Positions 15,070 through 23,376 of a stretch of 39,225 nucleotides of DNA are shown here, one piece after another; position 1 is the first letter of the stretch; each line of letters opens with the position of its first letter. The notes below the pieces were generated by a model, which had not been told where the DNA came from, did no database searches, and saw only the letters and a program-made list of their open reading frames with translations. The DNA comes from Gemmatimonadota bacterium (GTDB taxonomy: Bacteria > Gemmatimonadota > Gemmatimonadetes > Gemmatimonadales > GWC2-71-9). The position numbers were made by a program, and so were the translations under genes. The DNA is taken from the NCBI GenBank assembly GCA_022710485.1, contig JAKLGU010000008.1:64083-103307 (forward strand), read 5' to 3'.

Positions 15070-17214
15070 TCAGGGCGCCGCGGCCACCGGCGGCAATCCG
15101 TTCAGCGCGCGCGCCGCGCCAACCACGTCCCCGATGCCGGCGAAATCGACCGCGAGGATGTTGGGCGTCATCCCCCGCTCCCGGCGGCATTGCCGCGCCC
15201 GCTTCACGATTACGTCCTGCTGGTTGACGATCTGCGCGTTGCTCGGCTTCGGCGTCGGGGTCGTCTCGATCCAGTGGTTGATCAGGAAGAGGTCGCCGCG
15301 CGGCGTCCCCCGATTGGCCCGGCAGGAGAACTCCTCCGGCGTGTGAAAGGTGTACGGCGTTTCCGCCACGAGCCCGCTCCACGCGAGGTGATACCAGGGC
15401 AGCGTGCCGACGTCGTATTCCCCGAGCACCAGCACCCGGCCGCCGCTCTCCACCATCTCGCCGAGGGTCGGCCACGCCGGCTCGATGGGACCCTTGTACA
15501 CGTAGTCGATGAGCCCGCTGGCCACGAACATGGAATCGACGTCCGCCGGCACCACGTAGTCCTCGAAGTCGATGATGAGGACCTCGCCCGGGTGGGTGGC
15601 GAGAAAGTCCGTGAAGATGCGCAGGGTCGGCACGACGGGAATGGCCCCGAGCTCACAGTACCCGTGACAGAAATACAGGCCGCTCGGCCCAAGCTCGCCG
15701 GTGAATTGCTCACGGATCCGCATCCCCGCCGCCCAGGCCTCGTTCCCGATGACGTTCGCGGTCTTGAGCTTGGCATACGGAGTGGCGTCGAAGTCCGTCC
15801 TGACCTTGTCGCCCATGACGTTGCCACGGTACGGGTCGAGCAGGAAGGCCCGCACGCCGCGATCCAGCAGCGACTGGATGTCGAGGTCCTGGTTCGGAAA
15901 GAGCCAGGCGGGGTTCGTGGCCGAGCCCATGGCGTTGTGCGCCCCGGGAAAGACGACCTTCGTGAGCCGGCGGCTGCACAACTCGACCGCGCCATTGCAG
16001 GCGCCACCACTTGCCACCACCTCGACCGGCGGCTCCGGAGGACGAATCCGCAGGACGACCGCCACGGCCCCGACGCCCAGCGCCAGCAGGCCCACGATCC
16101 GGATGCCGGCCAGGGCCGTGGGCCAGAGGTGCACGTTCTCCCGCGCTCGACGGAGTTCCTCCGGCAGGTGCGGCTGGGCCAGCCGCCGCCACCCGGCAAG
16201 GCTCCTCAGGATCAGGATCGCGCCCGCGGCGACCGCGACGACCTTCAGCGCGGCTCCCGGATAGACCACGCCGGCAAGCCCGGCGAGCCCGAGCGCGAGC
16301 AGCCGTCCCGCTTCCGCCAGGGCACGCTCGCGGTGGCGGGACACGAACTCCCACGCCTGCCGCCCGATCACGCCAGGTTCGGCGCTGTCGCCAGGGAGGG
16401 CGATCAGCGCCAGCGCCGCGCCGACGATGGCGACGATGATGCCGACGCCCCTGAGCGGTGCGAAGAACGCCATCCACAGCCCGTCCGCGGCGCCAGCGGC
16501 GGCGGCATCGGGAATGGCCGACGCCAGCAGGAGCCGCCCAGCCGGCACGACCAGCGCCAGGACGACGCCGACCGTCGCGACCCCGACGCCGAGCGATAGT
16601 CCGGTCCGGCGCCGCGTCGGCGACAGGACCACGGCCAGGACGAGGCAGCCGACGCCGCCGAGGAGCGCCAGGCGTCCGAACCCGCGGAGGGTCTCCAGCG
16701 ACCCGAGCACCCTGGCCGCCGCGCGGACGGTCGGCGCCGCCTTGTCGATTTCCAGCACCGGTCGAAGCGTGGCCGGCACCCGGGCCGCAGCGTCGGGGCC
16801 AATGTTTTCCAGCGCCTCCTGAACGAGCACCCCCACATCGGGGATGGCGAGCAGGATGTTCTCCGCCGTCGAGGAGAGCACCGCCTGATGGGCCTTGATC
16901 ACGGCTGGACGGATCAAACCCCGAAACGGCGCCGAGGTGACGATCCCGCGCGTCACTGCCACGAGGATCGGCCGAAACGCCGTGAGATCGGGCTTCTGCT
17001 CGATCACGACATCGGTGATGCGCAGCGCGACGAACTCGCCGATGCGAGGGTCCGCCAGGCTGGCGCCCACCCGGTCAGCGAACGCCTCGTCGCTTACGAG
17101 GATCCTTCCCACGTAGAGCATCAGGAGGGTGACGGCCAGCACGATGATGCCTACCCCACCGAGCACCATCGATAGCGGGCGGAATCCCAGGCGGGCGTTC
17201 GGCGGATTCGTCAT
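15070..17214 (-). CDS. Multi-pass membrane protein with extracytoplasmic PI-PLC-like domain
   Basis: This 714-residue protein has two halves. Residues 1 to about 400 carry several membrane helices: LGGVGIIVLAVTLLMLYVG near the N-terminus, then groups around 190-290 and 320-390. An Ala-rich extracytoplasmic region separates the first helix from the next group. The C-terminal ~300 residues resemble the X-domain of PI-specific phospholipase C-like phosphodiesterases: VVFPGAHNAMGSATNPAWLF (first catalytic His), DIQSLLDRGVRAFLLDPY, GLYFCHGYCELG (second His), then EVLIIDFEDYV. The substrate is unknown; phosphodiester lipids are an inference. The start at 17214 has AAGGA 5 nt upstream. It follows priA by 57 nt on the same strand. 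Confidence 0.78.
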   Translation of the reverse strand: MTNPPNARLGFRPLSMVLGGVGIIVLAVTLLMLYVGRILVSDEAFADRVGASLADPRIGEFVALRITDVVIEQKPDLTAFRPILVAVTRGIVTSAPFRGLIRPAVIKAHQAVLSSTAENILLAIPDVGVLVQEALENIGPDAAARVPATLRPVLEIDKAAPTVRAAARVLGSLETLRGFGRLALLGGVGCLVLAVVLSPTRRRTGLSLGVGVATVGVVLALVVPAGRLLLASAIPDAAAAGAADGLWMAFFAPLRGVGIIVAIVGAALALIALPGDSAEPGVIGRQAWEFVSRHRERALAEAGRLLALGLAGLAGVVYPGAALKVVAVAAGAILILRSLAGWRRLAQPHLPEELRRARENVHLWPTALAGIRIVGLLALGVGAVAVVLRIRPPEPPVEVVASGGACNGAVELCSRRLTKVVFPGAHNAMGSATNPAWLFPNQDLDIQSLLDRGVRAFLLDPYRGNVMGDKVRTDFDATPYAKLKTANVIGNEAWAAGMRIREQFTGELGPSGLYFCHGYCELGAIPVVPTLRIFTDFLATHPGEVLIIDFEDYVVPADVDSMFVASGLIDYVYKGPIEPAWPTLGEMVESGGRVLVLGEYDVGTLPWYHLAWSGLVAETPYTFHTPEEFSCRANRGTPRGDLFLINHWIETTPTPKPSNAQIVNQQDVIVKRARQCRRERGMTPNILAVDFAGIGDVVGAARALNGLPPVAAAP

Positions 17215-17271
17215 CTGGTCCTTCTGGGGTGGGGAGCTGGGGGAAGGCCTGAACCTGCACGGCGCGTGCGG

Positions 17272-19692
17272 TTAGAGCAAGCTGACCGGATCGCGGTCGA
17301 TCGTCACCCGCGGCTCGCCCGACCCGGCCAGTCGCGTCGCGGCATACCGCACCACGCGCCCAAGGACGCTTCCATCTCCCTTGAGCGCCACGTGCCAGCG
17401 CCAGCGGTCCTTGATCCGCGCAAGCGGACAGGGGGCCGGCCCCAGCACCGTGAGCTCGAGCCCGTGTCGCTCGGCGAGCGCCGCAGCCCACTCCGCCGTC
17501 TCCGCGGCCACACGACCCACCGCCGTCTCCTCCCGGCCGGAGACGACCAGGTTCACCAGCCCCGTGGCGGGGGGATAGGCGGGGGACGCCCGGAGCGCCA
17601 GTTCCTCCCCGAGGAATCCCTCGGCGTCGTGCCGGGCGGCGCGGAGGAGGGCGTGGTGCGTCGGCTGGCGCGTCTGCACCACCACCCGTCCCCCCGCGGG
17701 GCCGCGCCCCGCGCGGCCCGCCACCTGTGCGATCAGCTGGAACGTCCGCTCGGCCGAACGGAAGTCGGGAAGGTGCAGCGCGGTGTCGGCGTCCACCACG
17801 CCGACCAGCGTTACGTTGGGGAAGTCGAGTCCCTTGGCGATCATCTGCGTGCCGAGGAGGAGGTCCACCTCCCGCCGCTCGACGGTGCCGAGGATCCGGT
17901 GATGGGCCCACTTGGTGCTGGTGGTGTCGAGGTCCATCCGGGCCAGCCGCGCCGATGGAAAGCGCTCCGCCAGCCAGCGCTCCAGCTGCTGCGTGCCGAC
18001 GCCGCGCATCTGCGCGACGGCGTGGCCGCAGGCCGCGCATCGCTCCGTGAGCGGCGCCTCGTGCGCGCAATAGTGACAGCGGAGCGCCGGCGGCGACTGG
18101 TGCACCGTCAGGCTGATGCTGCAGGAGGGGCACTCGGGCACGTGGCCGCAGTCGGGGCACTGCAGGAACGCCGCGAACCCGCGCCGGTTGAGCAGGAGCA
18201 TCCCCTGCTCGCCGCGGGCCAGCACCCGGCTCACCGCGCCGTCCAGTTCCTCGGACCAGGGTATCGCGCCCGAGCCGGGGATCTTCGGCGCCGTGCGCAG
18301 GTCCACCAGCACCACCGGCGGCAGCTTCCCCGCTCCGGCGCGCTCCGGCAGCGGCACCAGCCGAAGCCGCTTGCCCGGGCCCGCCTCAGACCAGCTCTCG
18401 AGCGACGGCGTGGCGCTGCCGAGCACCAGGCGGGCCCCCTCGAGCCGGGCACGGACCGCGGCCACCTCCCGCGCGTGGTAGCGCGGCGACTCGCCGTTCT
18501 TGTAGGTGGCCTCGTGCTCCTCGTCCACCACGATCACGCCGGGCGCGGCCACCGGCGCGAAGATGGCCGACCGTGCCCCGACCGCCACGCGCCGCTCCCC
18601 GCGCCGCAGCGCGCGCCAGGCGTCGGCCCGCTCGCCGTCGGAAAGTCCGCTGTGGAGCACCGCCACGTCGTCGCCGAACATGCCACGGACTCGCCGAACC
18701 GTCTGCGGCGTCAGGCCGATCTCGGGCACCAGGATAATGGCGCCGCGGCCGGTCTCGAGCCCGCGCCGGATCGCCTCGAGATAGACGAACGTCTTCCCGC
18801 TGCCCGTGATCCCGAAGAGCAGCGCGCCCTCCCCCGCGGAGAGCCCCTCGATGTCGGCGAGGGCGCGCTGCTGGTCGCCGGAGAGTCCGTCGGGCGGCGG
18901 CGTCCCCACTTCACCGGCGAAGGGATCGCGCACCCGCTCCACCTCCTCGACGGCGGCGTGTCCTCCGCGGGCCAGCGCCCGGATGAGCGCCGTGCTGAAC
19001 CCGAGCTGCGTGCGCAGGTGCGCAACCGGGGCGCTGCCGCCCAGCTGCTCCACCGCTTCGTACAGCGCGCGCTGCCTCGGCTTGCCCCCGAACGCCTCCT
19101 GGCGCTCGAGCAGGGTGAGCCGCCGGTCGGGAATCACCAGGAGCCGCTCGGTCACGGCGCCACCGCCGGTGTCCGGCGGCACGACGCGAAGGGTGACCGC
19201 CCCGACGCGCGCCAGGCGATCCACGGCGTCCCACACGCCGCGCTTCATCCCGCGGGCGATGGACGGAACCGACGCCGACCCGCCCTTCCGTTCCAGCCAC
19301 TGGAGGATTTCCGCGCCGGTGCCGCCCGGGACCCTGGATGCCGCGGCGATATCCACCACCACTTCACTGCCGCCCCACAAGCCCGACGGGAGCGCCGCCT
19401 TGAGCGCGAGCCCGATCGGCGCGCCGTAGTATCCGGCCATCCACTCCACCGTGCGGAGCAGCGCCGGCGTCAGCGCCGGCTCGTCGTCGGGGGTGGCGAG
19501 GATGGAGCGGGCGGTCATCTCGGGGGCAGGCACTTCGACGGCGGTGACGATGCCGATCAGTTCGCGGCCGCGCACCGGCACCACGACGCGCGCCCCGGCC
19601 GCCACGCGGTCGGCCAGGGTCTCGGGAATCTGGTAGGTGTAGGGAGTGGCGAGAGGGAGCGGAAGCGCGACCTGCGCGTACCGTTCGGTCAT
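17272..19692 (-). CDS. priA: Primosomal protein N' (replication restart helicase PriA)
   Basis: PriA recognises stalled replication forks and reloads the replisome. The 806-residue protein begins YAQVALPLPLATPYTYQIP, the 3'-DNA-binding domain. It continues through the helicase core with Walker A GITGSGKTFVYLEAI, the D-E-E-H box (VVDEEHEATYKN), GARSAIFAP and LVLGSATPSLES. The zinc module has eight cysteines (CPDCGHVPECPSC and CHYCAHEAPLTERCAACG). Helicase motifs GTQMIAKGLDFPNVTLVGV and QVAGRAGRG follow. The ATG at 19692 overlaps the epimerase stop by 4 nt; an open frame continues further upstream but only as a shadow of the epimerase gene. The identification is certain. Confidence 0.97.
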   Translation of the reverse strand: MTERYAQVALPLPLATPYTYQIPETLADRVAAGARVVVPVRGRELIGIVTAVEVPAPEMTARSILATPDDEPALTPALLRTVEWMAGYYGAPIGLALKAALPSGLWGGSEVVVDIAAASRVPGGTGAEILQWLERKGGSASVPSIARGMKRGVWDAVDRLARVGAVTLRVVPPDTGGGAVTERLLVIPDRRLTLLERQEAFGGKPRQRALYEAVEQLGGSAPVAHLRTQLGFSTALIRALARGGHAAVEEVERVRDPFAGEVGTPPPDGLSGDQQRALADIEGLSAGEGALLFGITGSGKTFVYLEAIRRGLETGRGAIILVPEIGLTPQTVRRVRGMFGDDVAVLHSGLSDGERADAWRALRRGERRVAVGARSAIFAPVAAPGVIVVDEEHEATYKNGESPRYHAREVAAVRARLEGARLVLGSATPSLESWSEAGPGKRLRLVPLPERAGAGKLPPVVLVDLRTAPKIPGSGAIPWSEELDGAVSRVLARGEQGMLLLNRRGFAAFLQCPDCGHVPECPSCSISLTVHQSPPALRCHYCAHEAPLTERCAACGHAVAQMRGVGTQQLERWLAERFPSARLARMDLDTTSTKWAHHRILGTVERREVDLLLGTQMIAKGLDFPNVTLVGVVDADTALHLPDFRSAERTFQLIAQVAGRAGRGPAGGRVVVQTRQPTHHALLRAARHDAEGFLGEELALRASPAYPPATGLVNLVVSGREETAVGRVAAETAEWAAALAERHGLELTVLGPAPCPLARIKDRWRWHVALKGDGSVLGRVVRYAATRLAGSGEPRVTIDRDPVSLL

Positions 19693-20705
19693 CGCGGCGT
19701 GACGCCGAGCCCCGGGCCGGTGGGGAGGCGGAGCTGGCCGCCCGCGATGGTGGCGCCGACGAACGGGTCCTCCGCCAGGAGCGCCGCGCCGTCGAGGTCC
19801 ACGATGTCCACCAGTGGTGTGAAGTGCGCCGCGGCGGTGATGGCGAGCGAGCTCTCGATCATGCAGCCGACCATGACCGTCATGTGGTGCGCCCGCGCGA
19901 CGGCGATCATCCGGATCGCCTCGCGGAGACTGCCGCACTTGGCCAGCTTGATGTTGATGCCGTCCACCTGCCCCACCAGGCCGGGGATGTCGCTCGCGGT
20001 CCGGCACGACTCATCCGCGATGATCGGGATGGACGCGGCCATGCGGATGACCCCGAGTCCCTCCACGTCGGTCGGGACGAGCGGCTGCTCCAGCACCGTC
20101 ACGCCGAATTCCTCGAGCACCGGCAGCATCTGGATGGTGTGCTTGACGGTCCAGCCGCAGTTGGCATCCACCCGCAACTCACGATCGGTGGCGTCGCGGA
20201 TGGTCTGCAGGATTTCCAGGTCGCGGTCGCTGCCGAGCTTGATCTTGAGGATCGGGTATTCGGCAGCCTCCTGCACCTTCATCCGGATCCGCTCCGGCGT
20301 GTCGATCCCGATGGTGAAGGTGGACATCGGCGCCTTGGCGGGGTCGAGGCCCCACAGCTTGTACACCGGGACGCCGAGTCGCTTGCCCACCAGGTCGTGC
20401 ATGGCGGCGGACAGGGCGGCCCGCGCCGAGGGGTTGCCCCGGAGCGCCGTCTCGAGGCGGCGGTCGGTCTCCTCGAGGTCGAACGGATCGGCAGGGAGGT
20501 GTTGCGCGTAATTCTGGAGTACCTCCATGACCGTTTCCGGGGTTTCGCCGTAGAACTTCGTCGGCGCCGCTTCGCCCCAGCCCTCGTGGCCGTCCCCGTC
20601 GGTCAGCCGCACCCAGACGGTCTTGTAATCGCTCTGCCCGCCCCGGGCGATGATGAAGGGATGCCGGGTGCGGAGGAGGAGGTATTCGGCCTGGAGACGC
20701 AGCAT
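19689..20705 (-). CDS. Enolase-superfamily dipeptide epimerase (L-Ala-D/L-Glu type)
   Basis: This is a muconate-lactonising-subgroup member of the enolase superfamily, 338 residues. Most likely it is a dipeptide epimerase such as L-Ala-D/L-Glu epimerase, used in murein peptide salvage. The catalytic pattern is complete: ILKIKLG (Lys base), VDANCGW (metal Asp), VLEQPL (metal Glu), IIADESC (metal Asp), NIKLAKCG (second Lys base) and the C-terminal GCMIESSLAI. The ATG at 20705 gives the usual N-terminus (MLRLQAEYLLLRTRHPF); no strong ribosome site is present. It sits 41 nt after the deacetylase-family gene and overlaps priA. Substrate assignment is by family, and other dipeptides are possible. 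Confidence 0.88.
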   Translation of the reverse strand: MLRLQAEYLLLRTRHPFIIARGGQSDYKTVWVRLTDGDGHEGWGEAAPTKFYGETPETVMEVLQNYAQHLPADPFDLEETDRRLETALRGNPSARAALSAAMHDLVGKRLGVPVYKLWGLDPAKAPMSTFTIGIDTPERIRMKVQEAAEYPILKIKLGSDRDLEILQTIRDATDRELRVDANCGWTVKHTIQMLPVLEEFGVTVLEQPLVPTDVEGLGVIRMAASIPIIADESCRTASDIPGLVGQVDGINIKLAKCGSLREAIRMIAVARAHHMTVMVGCMIESSLAITAAAHFTPLVDIVDLDGAALLAEDPFVGATIAGGQLRLPTGPGLGVTPR

Positions 20706-20746
20706 GGATTGATCCGGTCGAGTGTGATACGGGAAACTTACCGCGC

Positions 20747-21643
20747 CTACCCCAGCGCCGCCACGAACGCCGCCGCGCCCTTCGCGAGCCGTCCCGGCAG
20801 GTACCCGCCCTCGAGGGTGCCAAGGATCGGCGCCGCCGGGATCCGCTCCCGAAGTCGCTCCGTGAGGACCCGGTAGTGGCGCGGCTGTAGCGTGAACCCG
20901 CCCAGCGGATCTCCCGCCATCGCGTCGAACCCCGCCGAGACGATGATCGCGTCCGGCGTCCAGTCCCTGGTGGCCGCCTCGATGGCCAGCCAGAGCTGGC
21001 GTACGTACTGCTCCGGCTCCAGCCCGCCCGGCAGCGGCACGTTGAACACATTGCCCACGCCTCGCTCGGACGCCGCCCCCGTGAACGGCCACCACGGCGA
21101 CTGGTGCAGTGACACGAAGCGCACCTCGGCGTCGTGCTCGACCAGCGCCTGGGTGCCGTTCCCGTGATGGACGTCCCAGTCCACGATCAGCACCCGGCGG
21201 CGCCCGAGCGCCTGGAACCGCCGCGCCGCGAGCACCGCGTTGTTGACGAGGCAGAACCCCATGACGCGGTCGGCCAGGGCGTGGTGGCCCGGCGGCCGCA
21301 CCGCCGCGAAGGCGTGGCCCGCCCCGGCGTGCACGTGGCCCGCCGCCTCGAGCACCGCGCCAGTGGCGGCCAGCATCGCCTCCCAGCTGTGGGCGTTCAT
21401 CACGGTGTCGGGATCGAGGCGACCGCCCCCCGCGGCGTGGGTATCCCGCAAGTGTTTGACGTGCTCGGCGGTGTGCACCGTGAGGAGCACGTCGGGGGTG
21501 GCGGGGGTGGCGGTACGGAATTCGATGCCGGGAAGCCCCCCCAGCGCCTCCATCACGGCCACGATCCGCCCCGGGGCCTCGGGATGTCCGGGGCCCGCGT
21601 CGTGAAGCGTGCAGCTGGGGTGGCTGTAGACGGCGACGGCCAT
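20747..21643 (-). CDS. Histone deacetylase-family amidohydrolase (AcuC/acetylpolyamine hydrolase-like)
   Basis: This zinc amidohydrolase of the arginase/deacetylase fold has 298 residues. In bacteria such proteins deacetylate polyamines, acetoin-pathway enzymes or lysines in proteins; the substrate here is unknown. Motifs are PGHPEAPGR at the N-terminus, RPPGHHAL (charge-relay His pair), DWDVHHGNGTQ (zinc Asp and His), SAGFDAMAGDPLGGF (zinc Asp) and LEGGY (active-site Tyr loop). The start at 21643 gives a normal-length protein. It lies 26 nt after the ubiquitin-like gene in the same transcription unit. Confidence 0.92.
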   Translation of the reverse strand: MAVAVYSHPSCTLHDAGPGHPEAPGRIVAVMEALGGLPGIEFRTATPATPDVLLTVHTAEHVKHLRDTHAAGGGRLDPDTVMNAHSWEAMLAATGAVLEAAGHVHAGAGHAFAAVRPPGHHALADRVMGFCLVNNAVLAARRFQALGRRRVLIVDWDVHHGNGTQALVEHDAEVRFVSLHQSPWWPFTGAASERGVGNVFNVPLPGGLEPEQYVRQLWLAIEAATRDWTPDAIIVSAGFDAMAGDPLGGFTLQPRHYRVLTERLRERIPAAPILGTLEGGYLPGRLAKGAAAFVAALG

Positions 21644-21669
21644 CGTGCCCGCCGAGGGAGGAAAGGGGC

Positions 21670-21933
21670 CTACTTGACCGGGCGTCGGCGGACGGGAAGC
21701 ACGATCAGGGCGGCGTTGTCGACGACCTGCGCCGACTCGAGCGATACGGTCTCGTCTCGGAGCGAGGCGCCGCGATACTTGACCTCGTAGCCGCCGGGGT
21801 CGTTCGCCACGTGCATCATGACCAGCGCGCGGAGCTTGAGCTCGGCCACCGACGCGGTGGGAGGCAGCTTGAGTTCCACGGTATCCCAGGTGTCCTGCAC
21901 CGTGACGCGGACCAGCATCCCGTCGTCGCTCAT
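21670..21933 (-). CDS. Small ubiquitin-like (beta-grasp) protein
   Basis: This 87-residue protein has no name I can give with certainty. Its pattern follows the ubiquitin fold along the full length: strand VRVTVQDT, hairpin partner TVELKLPPTASV, helix VAELKLRALVMM, then YEVKYRGASLRDETVSL and the last strands VVDNAALIVLPVRRR. The order matches ubiquitin's F-V-K-T, I-T-L-E-V-E-P, helix, F-A-G-K-Q-L-E-D and L-H-L-V-L-R-L-R. There is no C-terminal Gly-Gly, so conjugation is not expected from this form. YukD/EsaB-type proteins are a known bacterial parallel. The start overlaps the stop of the upstream 90-residue gene by 4 nt, so both are probably made in step. Confidence 0.68.
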   Translation of the reverse strand: MSDDGMLVRVTVQDTWDTVELKLPPTASVAELKLRALVMMHVANDPGGYEVKYRGASLRDETVSLESAQVVDNAALIVLPVRRRPVK

Positions 21934-22202
21934 GCGGGCACCGCCGACGGCGTCGGAAGGGTGGAGAGGAACCGCGCCAGCGCCTGGTCGAAGAAGAGCG
22001 TGGAGCCGCGCACCCGCGTGTGCCCGTCCGCCGGGAAGACCGCCAGGGCGATCTCCTCGCCCCCCTGGCCGCGGAGGGTCAGGTATCCGGGCCCTTCCGA
22101 CTCGGGAAACGCCGCCGATTGCGGCATCCGCTGCGTGAAGAACGCCTTGGCGCGGAGGAGCACCTCGGGGCCGGCCAGCGTGGTCACCGTTTCATGTACC
22201 AT
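21930..22202 (-). CDS. Unknown 90-residue protein coupled to the ubiquitin-like gene
   Basis: I do not recognise this protein. It reads MVHETVTTLAGPEVLLRAKA at the start, then a short helix, a beta part (GYLTLRGQGGEEIALAVFP) and a helix FFDQALARFLSTLP before a Pro-rich tail. It has no signal peptide or membrane segment. I chose the ATG at 22202 because it lies 11 nt after the beta-propeller stop; the longer open frame upstream only shadows the beta-propeller gene. It overlaps the ubiquitin-like gene by 4 nt. A small alpha/beta fold is all that can be inferred. Confidence 0.68.
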   Translation of the reverse strand: MVHETVTTLAGPEVLLRAKAFFTQRMPQSAAFPESEGPGYLTLRGQGGEEIALAVFPADGHTRVRGSTLFFDQALARFLSTLPTPSAVPA

Positions 22203-22213
22203 GGCAGGTCCGC

Positions 22214-23341
22214 TCAGCGCTTGAGGATGGCAATGCCGGTCGGCTGGGCCGGCAGCGGGGTCGTGCTCACCTTGGTGAGCGTGGTCAGGTCGATCACGTC
22301 CACCGCGCCGGGGTCGGCGCCGATGGACTCCTGCGTCACGTAGGCGTACCGGCTGTCGGGGCTGAACGCGACGCCGTGGACGATCTTCTTGGTAGTCGGC
22401 ACCCGCGCCAGCTCCTTGAGGGTCCGGGCGTCCACCACGCTCGCGCTCTGCGCCTTCTTGTTGGTCACCACGACGAACCGCCCGTCCGGCGACGGCTCCA
22501 CGTTGTAGGCGCCGGCGCCCACCGCGATCTCGGCGCGCATCGTCAGCGACTCGGCGTCCCAGACCTGCAGCGTCCCCTTGTGGTTGCAGGCCACGTACAG
22601 CGTGCGGTCGTCGCGCGAGACGCTGACGAAGGTCGGGGCGCACTCATTGTCCACGGGAGGAGCGGCCGCGGGCGCCGGCGCGGTGGCCGGCGCGCCGTGA
22701 TTCATGCCGGCGTGGGCCCCGGCGGCGGCGGGCATGGCCATCCCGGAGCCGGTCTTCGCGCGGCGGGTGATGTCGAAGGTGGCGGCGTCGATCTGCAGCA
22801 ACTCGTCGCTGTGCATGCAGGAGGCCCACACCGCGGTCCCCGCGTGATTCACCTTCACGCCGTGCGGCATGTCGCACGCCGGGATCTCGGTGATCTTCAT
22901 CATGTCGGGGGTGTACACCGCCGAGATGGAATTGACGCGGGGGTGGTCGCCGTGGAAGTCGGAGTTGGCCACGAACGCGAACTCGCCGTCGGGGGAGACG
23001 GAGATGGTGGTCGGGAAGAACTCCAGCTGGGCGCGGCCGGCCAGGGTGTCGTTGCTCGCGTCGAACCGCCAGAGCGTCCCGTATGGCGTGCCGTGGGCGA
23101 TGGAGACGTAGTACCAGCGCTGGTCGGCGGAGACGGTGATGTTGTGCGGGCCGTCGATGTCGGCCGGCATGACCCCCACCGGCACCACCTTGTCCACCAC
23201 CAGGGTGCTGCCCTCGGGGCGGAGCCAGGTGATGATGTCGCCCGATTCGCTGACGACTCCCACCCGGTACGCCGCGGTGGTCGTCTGGGCGGCCAGCGGC
23301 GCGGCGACGAGTGCCAATCCCAACAGGAACGTGCCCCGCAT
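22214..23341 (-). CDS. Exported YVTN-type beta-propeller protein with Met/His-rich insertion
   Basis: This is a 375-residue exported protein. A signal peptide ends near PLAAQ (residues 14-18). The rest consists of repeated beta-propeller blades of the YncE/lactonase type, such as ISVSPDGEFAFVANSDF, VSVSRDDRTLYVACNHKGT, VEPSPDGRFVVVTNKK and VAFSPDSRYAYVTQES. Between two blades lies a flexible Ala/Pro-rich insertion with Met and His (SGMAMPAAAGAHAGMNHGAP), which might bind metal. The ATG at 23341 has GGAGG 5 nt upstream, which decides it against a nearby upstream ATG. Periplasmic; the ligand or enzyme activity cannot be read from sequence. Confidence 0.82.
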   Translation of the reverse strand: MRGTFLLGLALVAAPLAAQTTTAAYRVGVVSESGDIITWLRPEGSTLVVDKVVPVGVMPADIDGPHNITVSADQRWYYVSIAHGTPYGTLWRFDASNDTLAGRAQLEFFPTTISVSPDGEFAFVANSDFHGDHPRVNSISAVYTPDMMKITEIPACDMPHGVKVNHAGTAVWASCMHSDELLQIDAATFDITRRAKTGSGMAMPAAAGAHAGMNHGAPATAPAPAAAPPVDNECAPTFVSVSRDDRTLYVACNHKGTLQVWDAESLTMRAEIAVGAGAYNVEPSPDGRFVVVTNKKAQSASVVDARTLKELARVPTTKKIVHGVAFSPDSRYAYVTQESIGADPGAVDVIDLTTLTKVSTTPLPAQPTGIAILKR

Positions 23342-23376
23342 TCCATCCCTCCGGCGCATGAGTCGAGGCCCGAAAG

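Noticed and set aside
14996..15475. N-terminal extension of the TIGR00300 enzyme up to 15475.
   Set aside because: It lies over the end of the PLC-like gene in another frame, has Arg/Gly/Ala-rich shadow composition and passes through the promoter.
17266..20511. Open frame of about 1080 codons on the plus strand opposite priA and the epimerase.
   Set aside because: It is the antisense of certain genes (PriA motifs are unmistakable) and has antisense-type composition. A similar case is 32199-35387 opposite the M28, PilT-like and trpS genes.
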